Shown here piece after piece: positions 25,220-34,177 of a DNA stretch of 64,000 nt (the first letter of the stretch is position 1; each line of letters starts with the position of its first letter). The translations under genes were made by a program, and so were the position numbers. Source of the stretch: a bacterium. Its GTDB lineage: Bacteria; SZUA-182; DTGQ01. The stretch lies in assembly GCA_040755755.1 (NCBI GenBank), contig JBFLZW010000087.1, positions 1 through 64,000 on the forward strand, in the 5' to 3' direction. A model generated the notes under the pieces. It did not search any database. It was not told the origin of the DNA and saw only the letters and a list, made by a program, of their open reading frames with translations.

Positions 25220-27427
25220 TTACATCGACCACCAGGGCCGGACCTCGAGGTGGATGGTAAATACCGTAAAGGCTCCGTGGGTATCCATGGCAAAGATGTT
25301 GGCCGCGTAGAACCCTGGAAACTGGGTCTGAAATGACCAGATAGCATGACCGTTGGCATCTACTCCGATAGCGCCGATATCACAGGTGTAATAGACCTTG
25401 TCTCCATCCGGATCCACAACATCCAGGGTCGGTTCAGATAAAATAAACATCTCTCCTGCCCGGCAAACTTGAGGATGGTCCCAATCACCCAGTACAACCG
25501 GCGGATGATTCAGCCAGGTCCCCCTGTTGACGCAATGGAGGACAAACCGTCCGATATTGAACAACCCCCGGTCATCCTGAACGGTTACCACCACGGGGTA
25601 GACTCCCTCAAACTGCGGGGTAAAACGGATCAGTCCGGTGCGGGGATCGATAAGCTGCTCATTCCAGGGGCCAAATTGATAAGATGGCAGACTGGCGATG
25701 GTCATACTCCAGGTTAAATTGAATTGATCGAATCTGGGATGGGTCGGTGAGTAGATGCAGCTATCCGGATCGACAGCGGAAAGGGCATATTCAAAAACTT
25801 CACCGACGTAGGCGATTTGATCATCCAGGTCCTCCATGCAGGGAGGGTAATTTTCAACCGGATAGTTGACCACCGAGACCGGAAAGGTTTCTATATCGTT
25901 GGTTCTCCCGTCGCTTACCTCCACGGTAACGATCAGGTCTTCCAGTACCTGAGGGCAAAATTCCAGGACAGCTACTCTCGGCCAATATTTATAGCCGGCA
26001 TGCTGGAGGGCCAGCTCGATGTTCCTCACCCGCTCAGGAGGATAATAGAAGGTACCTTCCGAGCCAAGGCTGCAGCCGCAGGCATGTTCCACCACGGGAT
26101 CTCCCTCATCACCCGTCAGCCGGTAGTAGGCCGGGAGAAAGAGAGGATATTCGTCATCGGGATTGACTTCCAGAGGGCGGATCATACCTGGTGCCAGGCT
26201 CCCGTGCGCTCCTCCTTTGCCGATATACGCATAAAAGCGAAGCATGTCTTCCTCATGGTTGTTCCTGCTTGTTCTCATATTACAGTCAGCCAGCACTGGC
26301 CTGGTGGTATCGATAAGGGCTGCATACCTGGTTCTGAGCCTGAGGTAATCCTTATCGGGATCGGCATCCCAGTCGCGGGCGATGTTAGGATCGATGAATC
26401 CAGCGCGGGAATCCTGGATATAAGCATCACAGATCTCATTGGGGTCAATCAGGACATCGTTCTGGTTGCAGACATCATCAGTGGCATAGACAAGCCTTTG
26501 AGTCCGGGTAAATAACTGAGCAAAGAGAGGGCCGATCTTAAAGATGTAGGGAGGCTCTTCGGCTCTATGATCATGGGTGTGGAAGATGATATCATCCAGC
26601 CGGTACCGGTTCCCCTGAATGGTTATAAAATCGATGCTGCGCAGATACTTGCCGGTTGTTCCGAGGGATTGGGTAATAGTATCCTGGATATCGACATAAA
26701 TGGTGTGCCAGGTCCAATCAGCGTACTGTCGTCCGATTTCTACATTAATCACCCCAGGTTTTTTGGGGTCATCGGTTGGATCGCTGACCAGGACCGGGTC
26801 CATTTGATAATCATCACAGCCTGGACAGTTCTCTCGCGGAATCAGACGGATAGCATAGTAATATACTTTGTCCCGGTAGAGGGGATCCTTGAGCGTGCCC
26901 TGAATTATAAAGGTAAAGCTGTCAAACATTTCAACAGTCAGGGGAGCCCGGATTTTAAAACTCAGGTGAGTGCATTGCGGCGATTGCGAGGGATTATTGT
27001 TCGGATCCGGGTTGACAAAATCTGCAGGATCGGGACTGGCAAGGGCTTTCGAAATGGCGAATCTTTGAAAGTTTGGAAGAAACACCGAAGGAGGCATATA
27101 GACATTCAGTACCCTGCTTACTTCAATGGTATCCAGGACCGTCATCAGTCTGCCATAGCCGATATCCTCCCCCCAGATGGGGTAAGGTGGTTCATTCGTG
27201 GTCCATCCGTGATTGAGCGGATTGTCCCAGTATTCAAAATTATCAACAATTACATCACCGTTCGGCAGTGAAAAAGGAAGAGACGTAGCCTGGTAGAGTT
27301 GTTCCGGCTGTGCCCAGGTGTCACCGGATGAAACCGCAACCTGGTGGCTGAAAATCAATAAAAACAGCAAAATCATCATTGAAAAAGTTATTATCGTGAG
27401 TTTGATATTCCTGCCAGTTTTTACCAT
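25220..27427 (-). CDS. Large secreted multidomain protein, paralogue 1 (CBM-like plus cadherin-like repeats)
   Basis: The ATG at 27427 has GAGGAG 10 nt upstream and gives a proper signal peptide (MVKTGRNIKLTIITFSMMILLFLLIF); the open frame extends to 27499. The 735-aa product matches paralogue 2 along its length: VIVDNFEYWDNPLNHGWT near the N-terminus, a closing YRLDDIIFH in the sandwich domain, cadherin-like ENYPPCMEDLDDQIAYVGEVF, and terminal RPWWSM. The region between (about 280-480) has more cysteines than the paralogue and is less conserved. It is probably an extracellular glycan-binding or structural protein. Function is unproven. Confidence 0.75.
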   Translation of the reverse strand: MVKTGRNIKLTIITFSMMILLFLLIFSHQVAVSSGDTWAQPEQLYQATSLPFSLPNGDVIVDNFEYWDNPLNHGWTTNEPPYPIWGEDIGYGRLMTVLDTIEVSRVLNVYMPPSVFLPNFQRFAISKALASPDPADFVNPDPNNNPSQSPQCTHLSFKIRAPLTVEMFDSFTFIIQGTLKDPLYRDKVYYYAIRLIPRENCPGCDDYQMDPVLVSDPTDDPKKPGVINVEIGRQYADWTWHTIYVDIQDTITQSLGTTGKYLRSIDFITIQGNRYRLDDIIFHTHDHRAEEPPYIFKIGPLFAQLFTRTQRLVYATDDVCNQNDVLIDPNEICDAYIQDSRAGFIDPNIARDWDADPDKDYLRLRTRYAALIDTTRPVLADCNMRTSRNNHEEDMLRFYAYIGKGGAHGSLAPGMIRPLEVNPDDEYPLFLPAYYRLTGDEGDPVVEHACGCSLGSEGTFYYPPERVRNIELALQHAGYKYWPRVAVLEFCPQVLEDLIVTVEVSDGRTNDIETFPVSVVNYPVENYPPCMEDLDDQIAYVGEVFEYALSAVDPDSCIYSPTHPRFDQFNLTWSMTIASLPSYQFGPWNEQLIDPRTGLIRFTPQFEGVYPVVVTVQDDRGLFNIGRFVLHCVNRGTWLNHPPVVLGDWDHPQVCRAGEMFILSEPTLDVVDPDGDKVYYTCDIGAIGVDANGHAIWSFQTQFPGFYAANIFAMDTHGAFTVFTIHLEVRPWWSM

Positions 27428-27815
27428 ACCTGTTTTTCTCCTCAAGGACTTTTCTCGAACCTGAATTGTTGTAGAATATTTTTTACCAAGATTAATCATC
27501 GCATAATATTGATGCGTTATCGTATTGATGAAGCATGAGTAAACAAGTTTATTCCGGGGAAAATTTCAGTTTGGTAATCCAAAAGGAGGGACAATCGGAA
27601 GTAACGCACTGCCGATATACTTCTCTTTTTGACTATGGAGGGCTGGACAGTCCTCCAATACAAATCAAACCATACTTCCGTATAATGCTTGCTGGGCCAC
27701 TTCTTTCAGAACCACCAAAATCGTACTACCTATTCACCAATAAAAATGATATATAAAGGGTTATTCTTATGTCAAGTAAAATTTGTCAAAATTTGCTTTC
27801 AGCGGAGAAGAGGAG
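27428..27815. other. Intergenic stretch, promoter of the surface-protein block
   Basis: About 390 bp lies between the surface paralogue and the membrane hydrolase, both on the minus strand. It should contain the promoter for 27427 and downstream genes. No supported gene or strong hairpin was seen. Confidence 0.4.
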
Positions 27816-28826
27816 TTAGTGGGCGACAGCATCTCTCAATCCTCTGGCCCACCTGCGCACGTCCCAGTTGCGATGGAAATACTGGGAGCTCACCTGCCCG
27901 TCGGGATTAAAATCAACCACATAGACAAAGGGAAGTTTTCCCTTAAATCCTTCGAACCGATAATCAGAGAAGGAAATGCGATGGGTATTCTGAACAAAGC
28001 CATGATACTTCATCACCGGAAACCGGGCAAACCAGAGGTAAGTCTTGACCTCTGGAAGCTCCATCGCCTTCCGGAGCCAGGCGGAATTCTCCCGCGAGGA
28101 TTGATAGCTGACCTTTGGCCACATCTGGTAATCCCTTTGACCGGAGTGCCGGGTCAGAGTATTGACACCAGCCTTATAAATGTAGTCCTCGGTCTCAATC
28201 AGATTCCTCCACCGGAAGGGGGAAAAATGGGTGGGCAGTGAAGCGGATTTGGCAGCCTTGAGGCAGTTCGCACTGATGTAGTGCTGATTATGTCGGCAGG
28301 CCCGCTCATGGTTGATAAAGCGAAAAATGATATAGAGGGACAGGCATACCAGAGAGCCGACGCAGATTAGCCTGCCGTGCTCCGGCTGGGTATAAGAAGC
28401 AATCAGCGGGAAGAGGAGCAGGCTGGTAAAGATGATATCGACGATATAAACCACGTCCCAGGAAAAGCGATAGTTTGAAAATGGGGCAAAGATCATGGTC
28501 CCGAACGGATTCAGGGTATCGAAGAATATGTGACTAGCCAGGGCGATAAAAGTCAATGTCGCGAAGGCAGGAAATTTATGGAGGCCGGACAGCCAGTTGA
28601 AGAGAAAACCCCACAGCAGCGAAAGTGGAATGAGGCAGAAAAGTGAATTGGCAAGGCTGCGGTGATACTTAATGTAAAGCTGCTTATTGACAAATTTCAG
28701 GAGAAAATCGACGTCCGGCAGCAGAGATACGGCTACACCGGTGATTACACCCCATTTTCCCAACGATGGCTCAAACGCAGCCCTGGCAATGACTATTCCG
28801 GCTAGACTGTGGGTAAAAGCATCCAT
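27816..28826 (-). CDS. Membrane-bound metal-dependent hydrolase (YdjM/DUF457-like)
   Basis: A 336-aa protein starting MDAFTHSLAGIVIARAAF, with LLPDVDFLLKF and the conserved HIFFDTLNPFG. This is the His/Asp arrangement of the YdjM family. Four to six membrane helices lie in the first 180 residues and a soluble tail follows. Its start overlaps the end of hflX by 56 bp, so they are translated from one message. The family is predicted to be hydrolytic, but its substrate is unknown. Confidence 0.8.
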   Translation of the reverse strand: MDAFTHSLAGIVIARAAFEPSLGKWGVITGVAVSLLPDVDFLLKFVNKQLYIKYHRSLANSLFCLIPLSLLWGFLFNWLSGLHKFPAFATLTFIALASHIFFDTLNPFGTMIFAPFSNYRFSWDVVYIVDIIFTSLLLFPLIASYTQPEHGRLICVGSLVCLSLYIIFRFINHERACRHNQHYISANCLKAAKSASLPTHFSPFRWRNLIETEDYIYKAGVNTLTRHSGQRDYQMWPKVSYQSSRENSAWLRKAMELPEVKTYLWFARFPVMKYHGFVQNTHRISFSDYRFEGFKGKLPFVYVVDFNPDGQVSSQYFHRNWDVRRWARGLRDAVAH

Positions 28827-30450
28827 ACTCTTCGAGTATCCTCTCTATCTGGCAGGTGAGGGGAGCAAGGGTATCGACAGACCGGGCGGAAATGAAAATT
28901 CCCTGATATCTTTTTCGGTATGCGGTGAGTGTATCTTCAGGAATTTTATCAATTTTGTTAAAAACCTGAAGGACTGGAATATGAGACAGGTTCAAATCAT
29001 GCAAAATCTGCTCTACCGCTTTCATCTGTTCATGAAACTGCGGATTACTGATATCGATGACGTGCAGCAGTAAATTGGCATCCTCCAGCTCCTCCAGAGT
29101 CGAGCGGAACGCTCCGAGCAGGTCTGGCGGCAGCGAGCGAAGGAAGCCGACAGTGTCAGTGACGATCACTTCCCGCTCCCTGGGAAAGCGGAGTCTGCGC
29201 GATGAGGTGTCGAGAGTGGCAAAATACAGGTCTTCGACCAGGACCTGACTATTCGTCAGAGCATTCAACAGGGTGGATTTCCCGGCATTGGTATAGCCGA
29301 TAATGGACACAATCGGCAGGCAGGAGTTAGACCTTTTGGCTCTCCTTTGCCTGCGGCTCCTGCTGGAAGCCTCCAGTTTCTTCTCAAGATACGAGATGCG
29401 ATTGCGGATATGCCTTCTGTCGGTTTCCAGTTTTTGCTCGCCAGGGCCTCTTCCGCCGATGCCTCCGGCCAGCCGGGAAAAGGCGGCCGTGTTCTCCTTG
29501 AGCCGGGGAAGAATATATTTTAATTGCGCCAGCTCCACCTGGATTTTCCCATCGGGGGTGTGAGCATGCCGGGCAAAGATGTCCAGAATGAGCTGGCTGC
29601 GGTCCACAACTTTCATTTCCGTAATTTCACTGATCGACCGGACCTGGGCAGGAGTCAGTTCCCGGTCAAAAATCAGGAGGCTGGCACCCAATTGCAGTGC
29701 CCGGATAATCAACTCCTTGAGTTTTCCCTTTCCCAGCAGGTACTTGGGATTCATCCGGTCAGCATTTTGGATGATAGTATCCAGAACCTGCACCGAGCTG
29801 GTCCGGGCCAGTTCTTTCATCTCCTCGATTGAATTTTCAACTGCATTGATCCCCTGGCCATCACGCACTCCGACCAGAATAGCCCGTTCATCGCTGCCGA
29901 CCTCATGAGATCCTTTTTCCGCATGGGCGATTTCCCGCTCCAGCTCACCAATAAGCTGTTCAAAGTCAAGATCGATGTGGTGAACGTCGCGAGGCGGCAG
30001 AAGCTCATATTGCCTGCCCTCTCCGTTGAGCGGAAGAAGGTGGGCCAGAAGTATCTGCGAGGGCAGACCCGCATCTCCGACGCCGATGCTGCCAACAAGA
30101 TCGAAGCGGGACAGGGCCAGATCCGCCAGATCGTCCCGGGACAGCGGCTCTCCCTTAAGATGCGTATGAATGAACCGTAAGCCCCGCAGCCGGCGGTGCC
30201 CAAGCCGGTAATCATCGAGCGGCGGGATGGATATTTCCTTTTGATTTCCGACAACCACGGAGGCGACTTCACCTCTTCTGGTGATCAGGATGCCGATCTG
30301 GCGGCCAAGATCAAATGACAGCTCAGTCAAGTACCGGCACAGCTCAGGGGTGATAACCTCCTGAGCGGGAACCCGTCGGCGGTAGACTCTCTCCAGCCGC
30401 TTCAGGCTGCCGGGACCTAACCCTTGAATTTCTCCATAAATGTTTTTGAT
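28771..30450 (-). CDS. hflX: GTPase HflX, apparent non-ATG start
   Basis: HflX binds ribosomes and rescues stalled or heat-damaged ones. G-motifs are GYTNAGKST (G1), DTVGF (G3), NKID (G4) and SARS (G5), with the HflX N-terminal glycine-rich domain before them. The first conventional start in frame is TTG 30330, which would cut into conserved sequence. Upstream in frame, to 30450, one reads KNIYGEIQGLGPGSLKRLER-VYRRRVP..., the usual HflX N-terminus. Its first residue falls on an ATC codon with AGGTGA 6 nt upstream. I therefore extend to 30450, but the conservative start is 30330. The membrane hydrolase gene overlaps its 3' end. Confidence 0.88.
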   Translation of the reverse strand: MKNIYGEIQGLGPGSLKRLERVYRRRVPAQEVITPELCRYLTELSFDLGRQIGILITRRGEVASVVVGNQKEISIPPLDDYRLGHRRLRGLRFIHTHLKGEPLSRDDLADLALSRFDLVGSIGVGDAGLPSQILLAHLLPLNGEGRQYELLPPRDVHHIDLDFEQLIGELEREIAHAEKGSHEVGSDERAILVGVRDGQGINAVENSIEEMKELARTSSVQVLDTIIQNADRMNPKYLLGKGKLKELIIRALQLGASLLIFDRELTPAQVRSISEITEMKVVDRSQLILDIFARHAHTPDGKIQVELAQLKYILPRLKENTAAFSRLAGGIGGRGPGEQKLETDRRHIRNRISYLEKKLEASSRSRRQRRAKRSNSCLPIVSIIGYTNAGKSTLLNALTNSQVLVEDLYFATLDTSSRRLRFPREREVIVTDTVGFLRSLPPDLLGAFRSTLEELEDANLLLHVIDISNPQFHEQMKAVEQILHDLNLSHIPVLQVFNKIDKIPEDTLTAYRKRYQGIFISARSVDTLAPLTCQIERILEEYGCFYPQSSRNSHCQGCV

Positions 30451-30493
30451 TTTTATTCACCTTCTTAGTGTAAAACCTTACTGGCTCCCGGAC

Positions 30494-31357
30494 TTACCGC
30501 ACTGCGCCCTCTGGACCATGAACCTCCTTCAGCAGGCCCTGAATAGAGCCCAAAAAAATCTCACTCTGCATCTTGACCGGGATCTTGAGATGGTCATTGG
30601 TTACCCAGATATGAAGCTTTGCATTGACCTTTTTATTGAATACGCCTTCCAGCTTCTGCATTTTCGGTTCAATCTTCAGGCAGTCATAATAGCCTGTCCA
30701 GGCTTTGACCCTCTCACGCTTTAAGACATTGATCTGCATCAGATACATCGCCATTCCATCCGTAACCCGGGCATTGATCTGATCTCCCACCCGCAGATTC
30801 ATTCCTCTTACATAATATAGCACACCAAAAGGGTCGAGTAAATCTTCATCTTGCCGTATTTTCATAGTATTCTTAAGCTTGCCCCCCCGGTTCAGGATCG
30901 CCATCTCTCTTCGGTAATCAATAACCAGTTCATCATCCCGGCGAAACGATCCCTCCTCCTGCTTCTTGCGGTAATATTGCGACCTCTTCAATGAGGTTTC
31001 GATCAGGGACCCTATCGAATCACGAACTTTGTGGATATTATCCAAAAATGAATTTGTCCTGGTAGTAATCTTTACCCAGTAGCAATCCACGCCATCCCAT
31101 CGCACCAGGGAATCAACTTCAAGAATGGCTGTGCCAGCCGGCACGACTCCCCAGGTTAAAGTATAAACGAGCTTCTCTCCGACTCTCAAACTGGCTGAAG
31201 CCGATGGTTGCTCTGTAAGGGATGCTGACGCCGGTACCAACATATCCTCTCTGGAAATCGCAGGGCTTTCCGGCGCTACTCCGGAAGCGGGCAAAGGACA
31301 GGACCGAAATAGAACGATAAAGAAAAGCAAGCTGATGGCAAATCCAATTCTTTTCAT
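30494..31357 (-). CDS. DUF3108 periplasmic protein
   Basis: A 287-aa protein with a signal peptide (GFAISLLFFIVLFRSCPLPASG) and the DUF3108 pattern: LRVGEKLVYTLTWGVVPAGTA, LLDPFGVLYYVRG, and KLHIWVTNDHLKIPVKM. These are barrel-like periplasmic proteins of unknown function, sometimes linked to lipid or envelope maintenance. It lies upstream of hflX, separated by a 43-bp gap, on the same strand. It is divergent from the receiver gene. Confidence 0.82.
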   Translation of the reverse strand: MKRIGFAISLLFFIVLFRSCPLPASGVAPESPAISREDMLVPASASLTEQPSASASLRVGEKLVYTLTWGVVPAGTAILEVDSLVRWDGVDCYWVKITTRTNSFLDNIHKVRDSIGSLIETSLKRSQYYRKKQEEGSFRRDDELVIDYRREMAILNRGGKLKNTMKIRQDEDLLDPFGVLYYVRGMNLRVGDQINARVTDGMAMYLMQINVLKRERVKAWTGYYDCLKIEPKMQKLEGVFNKKVNAKLHIWVTNDHLKIPVKMQSEIFLGSIQGLLKEVHGPEGAVR

Positions 31358-31613
31358 GTTACCTCACGATCGAGCGCTCAGGATTATGGTGAGCACTCAA
31401 GATGCATCTATAGCCCAATTCAGGGTCCTCAATCAGGAGATTATTTTATCGTATTTTCCCCATAAAGCAAAAAAATTTTTTTCATAAGAGAATCATTCCT
31501 TTCATCGTCTTTTCCAGGAAAAACAGGTTAGAGCAGGATATGAGAAACAGCAAAAGATAAAAAACAGCAGGAAATGAGACAGAGCGAACTTTTACTATTT
31601 GGAGAATGCAATA

Positions 31614-31991
31614 ATGAACGATTATAAATCGCCGGTTATCCTTGTCGTTGATGATGAAGAAGATTTACGCGAAAGCCTTGCTGAGATTTTAGAGCTGGAA
31701 GGATTGCAGGTCTTACAGGCTCAGGATGGATATGTTGCTGTTGAAAAGGCTAAAGCAAACATGTTCGATATTGCTTTGATTGATATCAAGATGCCCGGAA
31801 TGAACGGTCTGGAAACCCTTAATCAGGTGAAATCCCTTCAGCCGCATATCAAAGCCATTATGATGACCGGCCACCCCATGGAAAGTACCAGGAGTAATCT
31901 GGTAAAAGGGATCCACGGAATTCTCCAAAAACCCTTCTCCATTGCCAAACTCCTGTCCATGATTCAGCAGATCACCTGTGTCCTGGCTTGA
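31614..31991 (+). CDS. Single-domain response regulator (receiver only)
   Basis: The ATG at 31614 is preceded by GGAG with a 9-nt spacer; the open frame starts at a TTG at 31599. The 125-aa product is a complete receiver: acidic pair VDDEED, phosphoacceptor Asp in ALIDIKMPGMNG, Thr in MMTGHP, Lys in LQKPF. There is no output domain. It could relay phosphate or act by protein contact. No kinase is adjacent; the closest kinase in the window is at 58206-59336. Confidence 0.9.
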   Translation: MNDYKSPVILVVDDEEDLRESLAEILELEGLQVLQAQDGYVAVEKAKANMFDIALIDIKMPGMNGLETLNQVKSLQPHIKAIMMTGHPMESTRSNLVKGIHGILQKPFSIAKLLSMIQQITCVLA

Positions 31992-32035
31992 TTGGCTATT
32001 CCGCATGAGCCGGTATCGGAATTATTCATGGGGAA

Positions 32036-33070
32036 TCATCCAATAGCCAGAGTCAATATCTTTCTTTCGAGAATCCGCAGTGGCGCATAGCGGGGAAGGT
32101 TTGATTTCAGGTACTGAACTCCCGTTGGAATGTATTGCTCGAATTGCTTTTTCTTTTTATTCCGGGAAAGAAAACTGAAGGCACCCAGGGCCTGCATATT
32201 TCTCTGAAGTGCAGCCCGAAGGTATAAATCCTTAAATTCCTCCTCTCCCTGCGTAATTCCCAGCCGCTGCTGCCGTTGCACAAGATAGTAGGAAATGAGG
32301 GATTCGCGCGTCTGATCGTCCAAAACAAGGTAGCAGTCGTTCAAGAGAGAGGCAAGGTCATAAGCGGCTATCCCCATTCTTGCACCTTGAAAATCAATAA
32401 GATACGGTTCACCTGATTTGAGCATGATATTCTGGGACTGAAAATCCCGGTGCATCAATGCCAGGGGCTCTCCCGAAAAACTTGCTGCCAGACAGTGAAA
32501 TCCCTCCTCCAATTCTTCCTCCTCGATAGGGAGTTGACAATATTCCCTGAGAAAGAAGCGGGTGAAATAAGCGGTTTCCCATCTCAACTGCCCGTAATCA
32601 AAGACCCTGTTTTTGATCGGAGCACAGGCAGCTATCCGGTCTGTTGAAACTCCCTGCACGGCAATGAGAATATCGATGATTTTCCGGTAATATTCCTGCA
32701 ATAGGCGGGTATTGTGACACGATATCCCTCTCAGGTAGAAACTCTCATCCCCCAGATCCTCCAGCAGGGCTTTGCCGGACTGATCATCATAGCTGTAGAT
32801 ACGGGGAACGGGAAGGCGGTTTTCGGAAAGAAACCGGCCAACTTGAATATAGGCTGAAAATTCCGTCGGATTGGGGTCGATAAGGAGAATAAGGCTGCGC
32901 TCCCCCTCCCTGATCCGGCAAAAAATCCGGTCCGATCCACCGGCAGTAAGGGCGGATATGACCGCCGAATTACTGAAACTGCCGCCAGGTGCATCCTTGA
33001 AAAGAGGCTCCTGGAGAATCACCTCTCGGCACAGGTTTTCCTGATGCAGGCTCTGCTGTTCTATCATCAC
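32036..33070 (-). CDS. amgK: AmgK-like anomeric sugar kinase (aminoglycoside-phosphotransferase fold)
   Basis: A 344-aa APH-fold kinase with catalytic loop LMHRDFQSQNIMLK and metal motif LIDFQGARMG, the arrangement in AmgK (MurNAc/GlcNAc 1-kinase). It follows a MurU-like nucleotidyltransferase by 84 bp and a NamZ-like gene before that. In the anabolic recycling route AmgK makes MurNAc-1-phosphate for MurU. The context makes this a better call than drug resistance. Sugar specificity is inferred. Confidence 0.78.
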   Translation of the reverse strand: MMIEQQSLHQENLCREVILQEPLFKDAPGGSFSNSAVISALTAGGSDRIFCRIREGERSLILLIDPNPTEFSAYIQVGRFLSENRLPVPRIYSYDDQSGKALLEDLGDESFYLRGISCHNTRLLQEYYRKIIDILIAVQGVSTDRIAACAPIKNRVFDYGQLRWETAYFTRFFLREYCQLPIEEEELEEGFHCLAASFSGEPLALMHRDFQSQNIMLKSGEPYLIDFQGARMGIAAYDLASLLNDCYLVLDDQTRESLISYYLVQRQQRLGITQGEEEFKDLYLRAALQRNMQALGAFSFLSRNKKKKQFEQYIPTGVQYLKSNLPRYAPLRILERKILTLAIG

Positions 33071-33123
33071 GGTATTTCCTTCTCACAGACTTTCGATACT
33101 ATTTGAGTTTCAATGAACAGTAC

Positions 33124-33145
33124 TTTTCGTGTGTTTCGTGGTTAA
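33124..33145. repeat. Single arm of the TTCGTGTGTTTCGTGGTTAA repeat
   Basis: It matches the inverted arms at 54531-54560 and 54750-54780, which flank a GxxExxY remnant. Here only one arm is present, between the amgK-like and murU-like genes. Confidence 0.6.
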
Positions 33146-33154
33146 TATTCTTTA

Positions 33155-34165
33155 TTATCTCTCCCGGCAGATAAAGCCATTACCCAATACAGCCCGCTGC
33201 GCCCGGGTGTCAGCCGACACCCTGGTCCCTGGCCAGAGGACGCAATCTTCTAAAAAGACATTATCTTCGATAATGCATCCATCTCCGATGGATACAAAAC
33301 CCCGTAACTGAGCCCGGCTGGAAATCACTATCCCCGCACCGGCCCGATGGACACATCCGACACATCCGGTTGTATGCCCGGATGTCTGCGTAAGCCTGGC
33401 TGCCGGTACTTTCCTCTGAGAGCGATCGATCACAAGATGGCGATGGACATCGAGGTAACTGGTAATGGTTCCAAAATCCGCCCAGTAATGTCCCTGTCCC
33501 CTGAAACCGCAGATTTTTCCCATGCCCTCAGAGGCAATGATATCCTGATATATCCCTGGCATTTCGGAATATCCCTGTGGTATATAATCCAGGATCCGGG
33601 GGCTGAGGATCGAAATGCCGGTAAAGGTTAATGAGGTAGTGTGGCAATCCCTGCCAGCGGGCTCTGCACCGGGCTTTGCAAACAGGCTGACGATGTTCCC
33701 CCCCCGGTCCACAGAGACCGTATTGATCGGCGGATAATCCCAGAGGATCAAAGTTGCCAGGGCTCCTCTGGCCTGATGAAAATGCAGGGCGGAGGCAAGG
33801 TCAAGATCGGAAATAATGTCTCCGTTATAAACCCAGAATGGTTCCTCTCCCCGGAGGAAATCCCGGAAATTATCCAGCGCCCCGCCGGTGCCGAGTATTT
33901 CTTCCTCACGAGAGATACTGATTTTGATATTTTTTTTTAAGCGGCAGCCTGATGCCAGGCAGACATCAGATTCCAAATGCTCCCTGATCTGCTCAGCCCG
34001 GTAGTGCACATTGACTCCCACCTGCCGGATACCCTGATCATGCAGCCGCCAGAGCACATGATCTATGGCCGGGATGCCTAATATCGGCACCAGGACCTTG
34101 GGAAGATGGTCTGTCAGAGGCCGCAGCCTCTTCCCGAACCCGGCAGCCAGAACAATAGCCTTCAT
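33155..34165 (-). CDS. murU: MurU-like sugar-1-phosphate nucleotidyltransferase with left-handed helix tail
   Basis: A 336-aa protein with the nucleotidyltransferase signature LAAGFGKRLRPLTDHLPKVLVP and catalytic VYNGDI. Residues about 270-330 add hexapeptide-repeat sequence (ISSRAQLRGFVSIGDGCIIE), which short MurU proteins lack. Position between NamZ-like and AmgK-like genes argues for UDP-MurNAc formation. The extra tail resembles GDP-mannose pyrophosphorylases, so a different sugar remains possible. Confidence 0.72.
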   Translation of the reverse strand: MKAIVLAAGFGKRLRPLTDHLPKVLVPILGIPAIDHVLWRLHDQGIRQVGVNVHYRAEQIREHLESDVCLASGCRLKKNIKISISREEEILGTGGALDNFRDFLRGEEPFWVYNGDIISDLDLASALHFHQARGALATLILWDYPPINTVSVDRGGNIVSLFAKPGAEPAGRDCHTTSLTFTGISILSPRILDYIPQGYSEMPGIYQDIIASEGMGKICGFRGQGHYWADFGTITSYLDVHRHLVIDRSQRKVPAARLTQTSGHTTGCVGCVHRAGAGIVISSRAQLRGFVSIGDGCIIEDNVFLEDCVLWPGTRVSADTRAQRAVLGNGFICRER

Positions 34166-34177
34166 CCCAATGTCCTG

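Noticed and set aside
25817-27271. Two plus-strand frames of over 230 aa
   Set aside because: Opposite the other secreted paralogue; no start signals and no recognisable domains.
32036-33070. Aminoglycoside-resistance kinase
   Set aside because: Motifs are shared across the fold, but the MurU-like and NamZ-like neighbours favour amino-sugar recycling.
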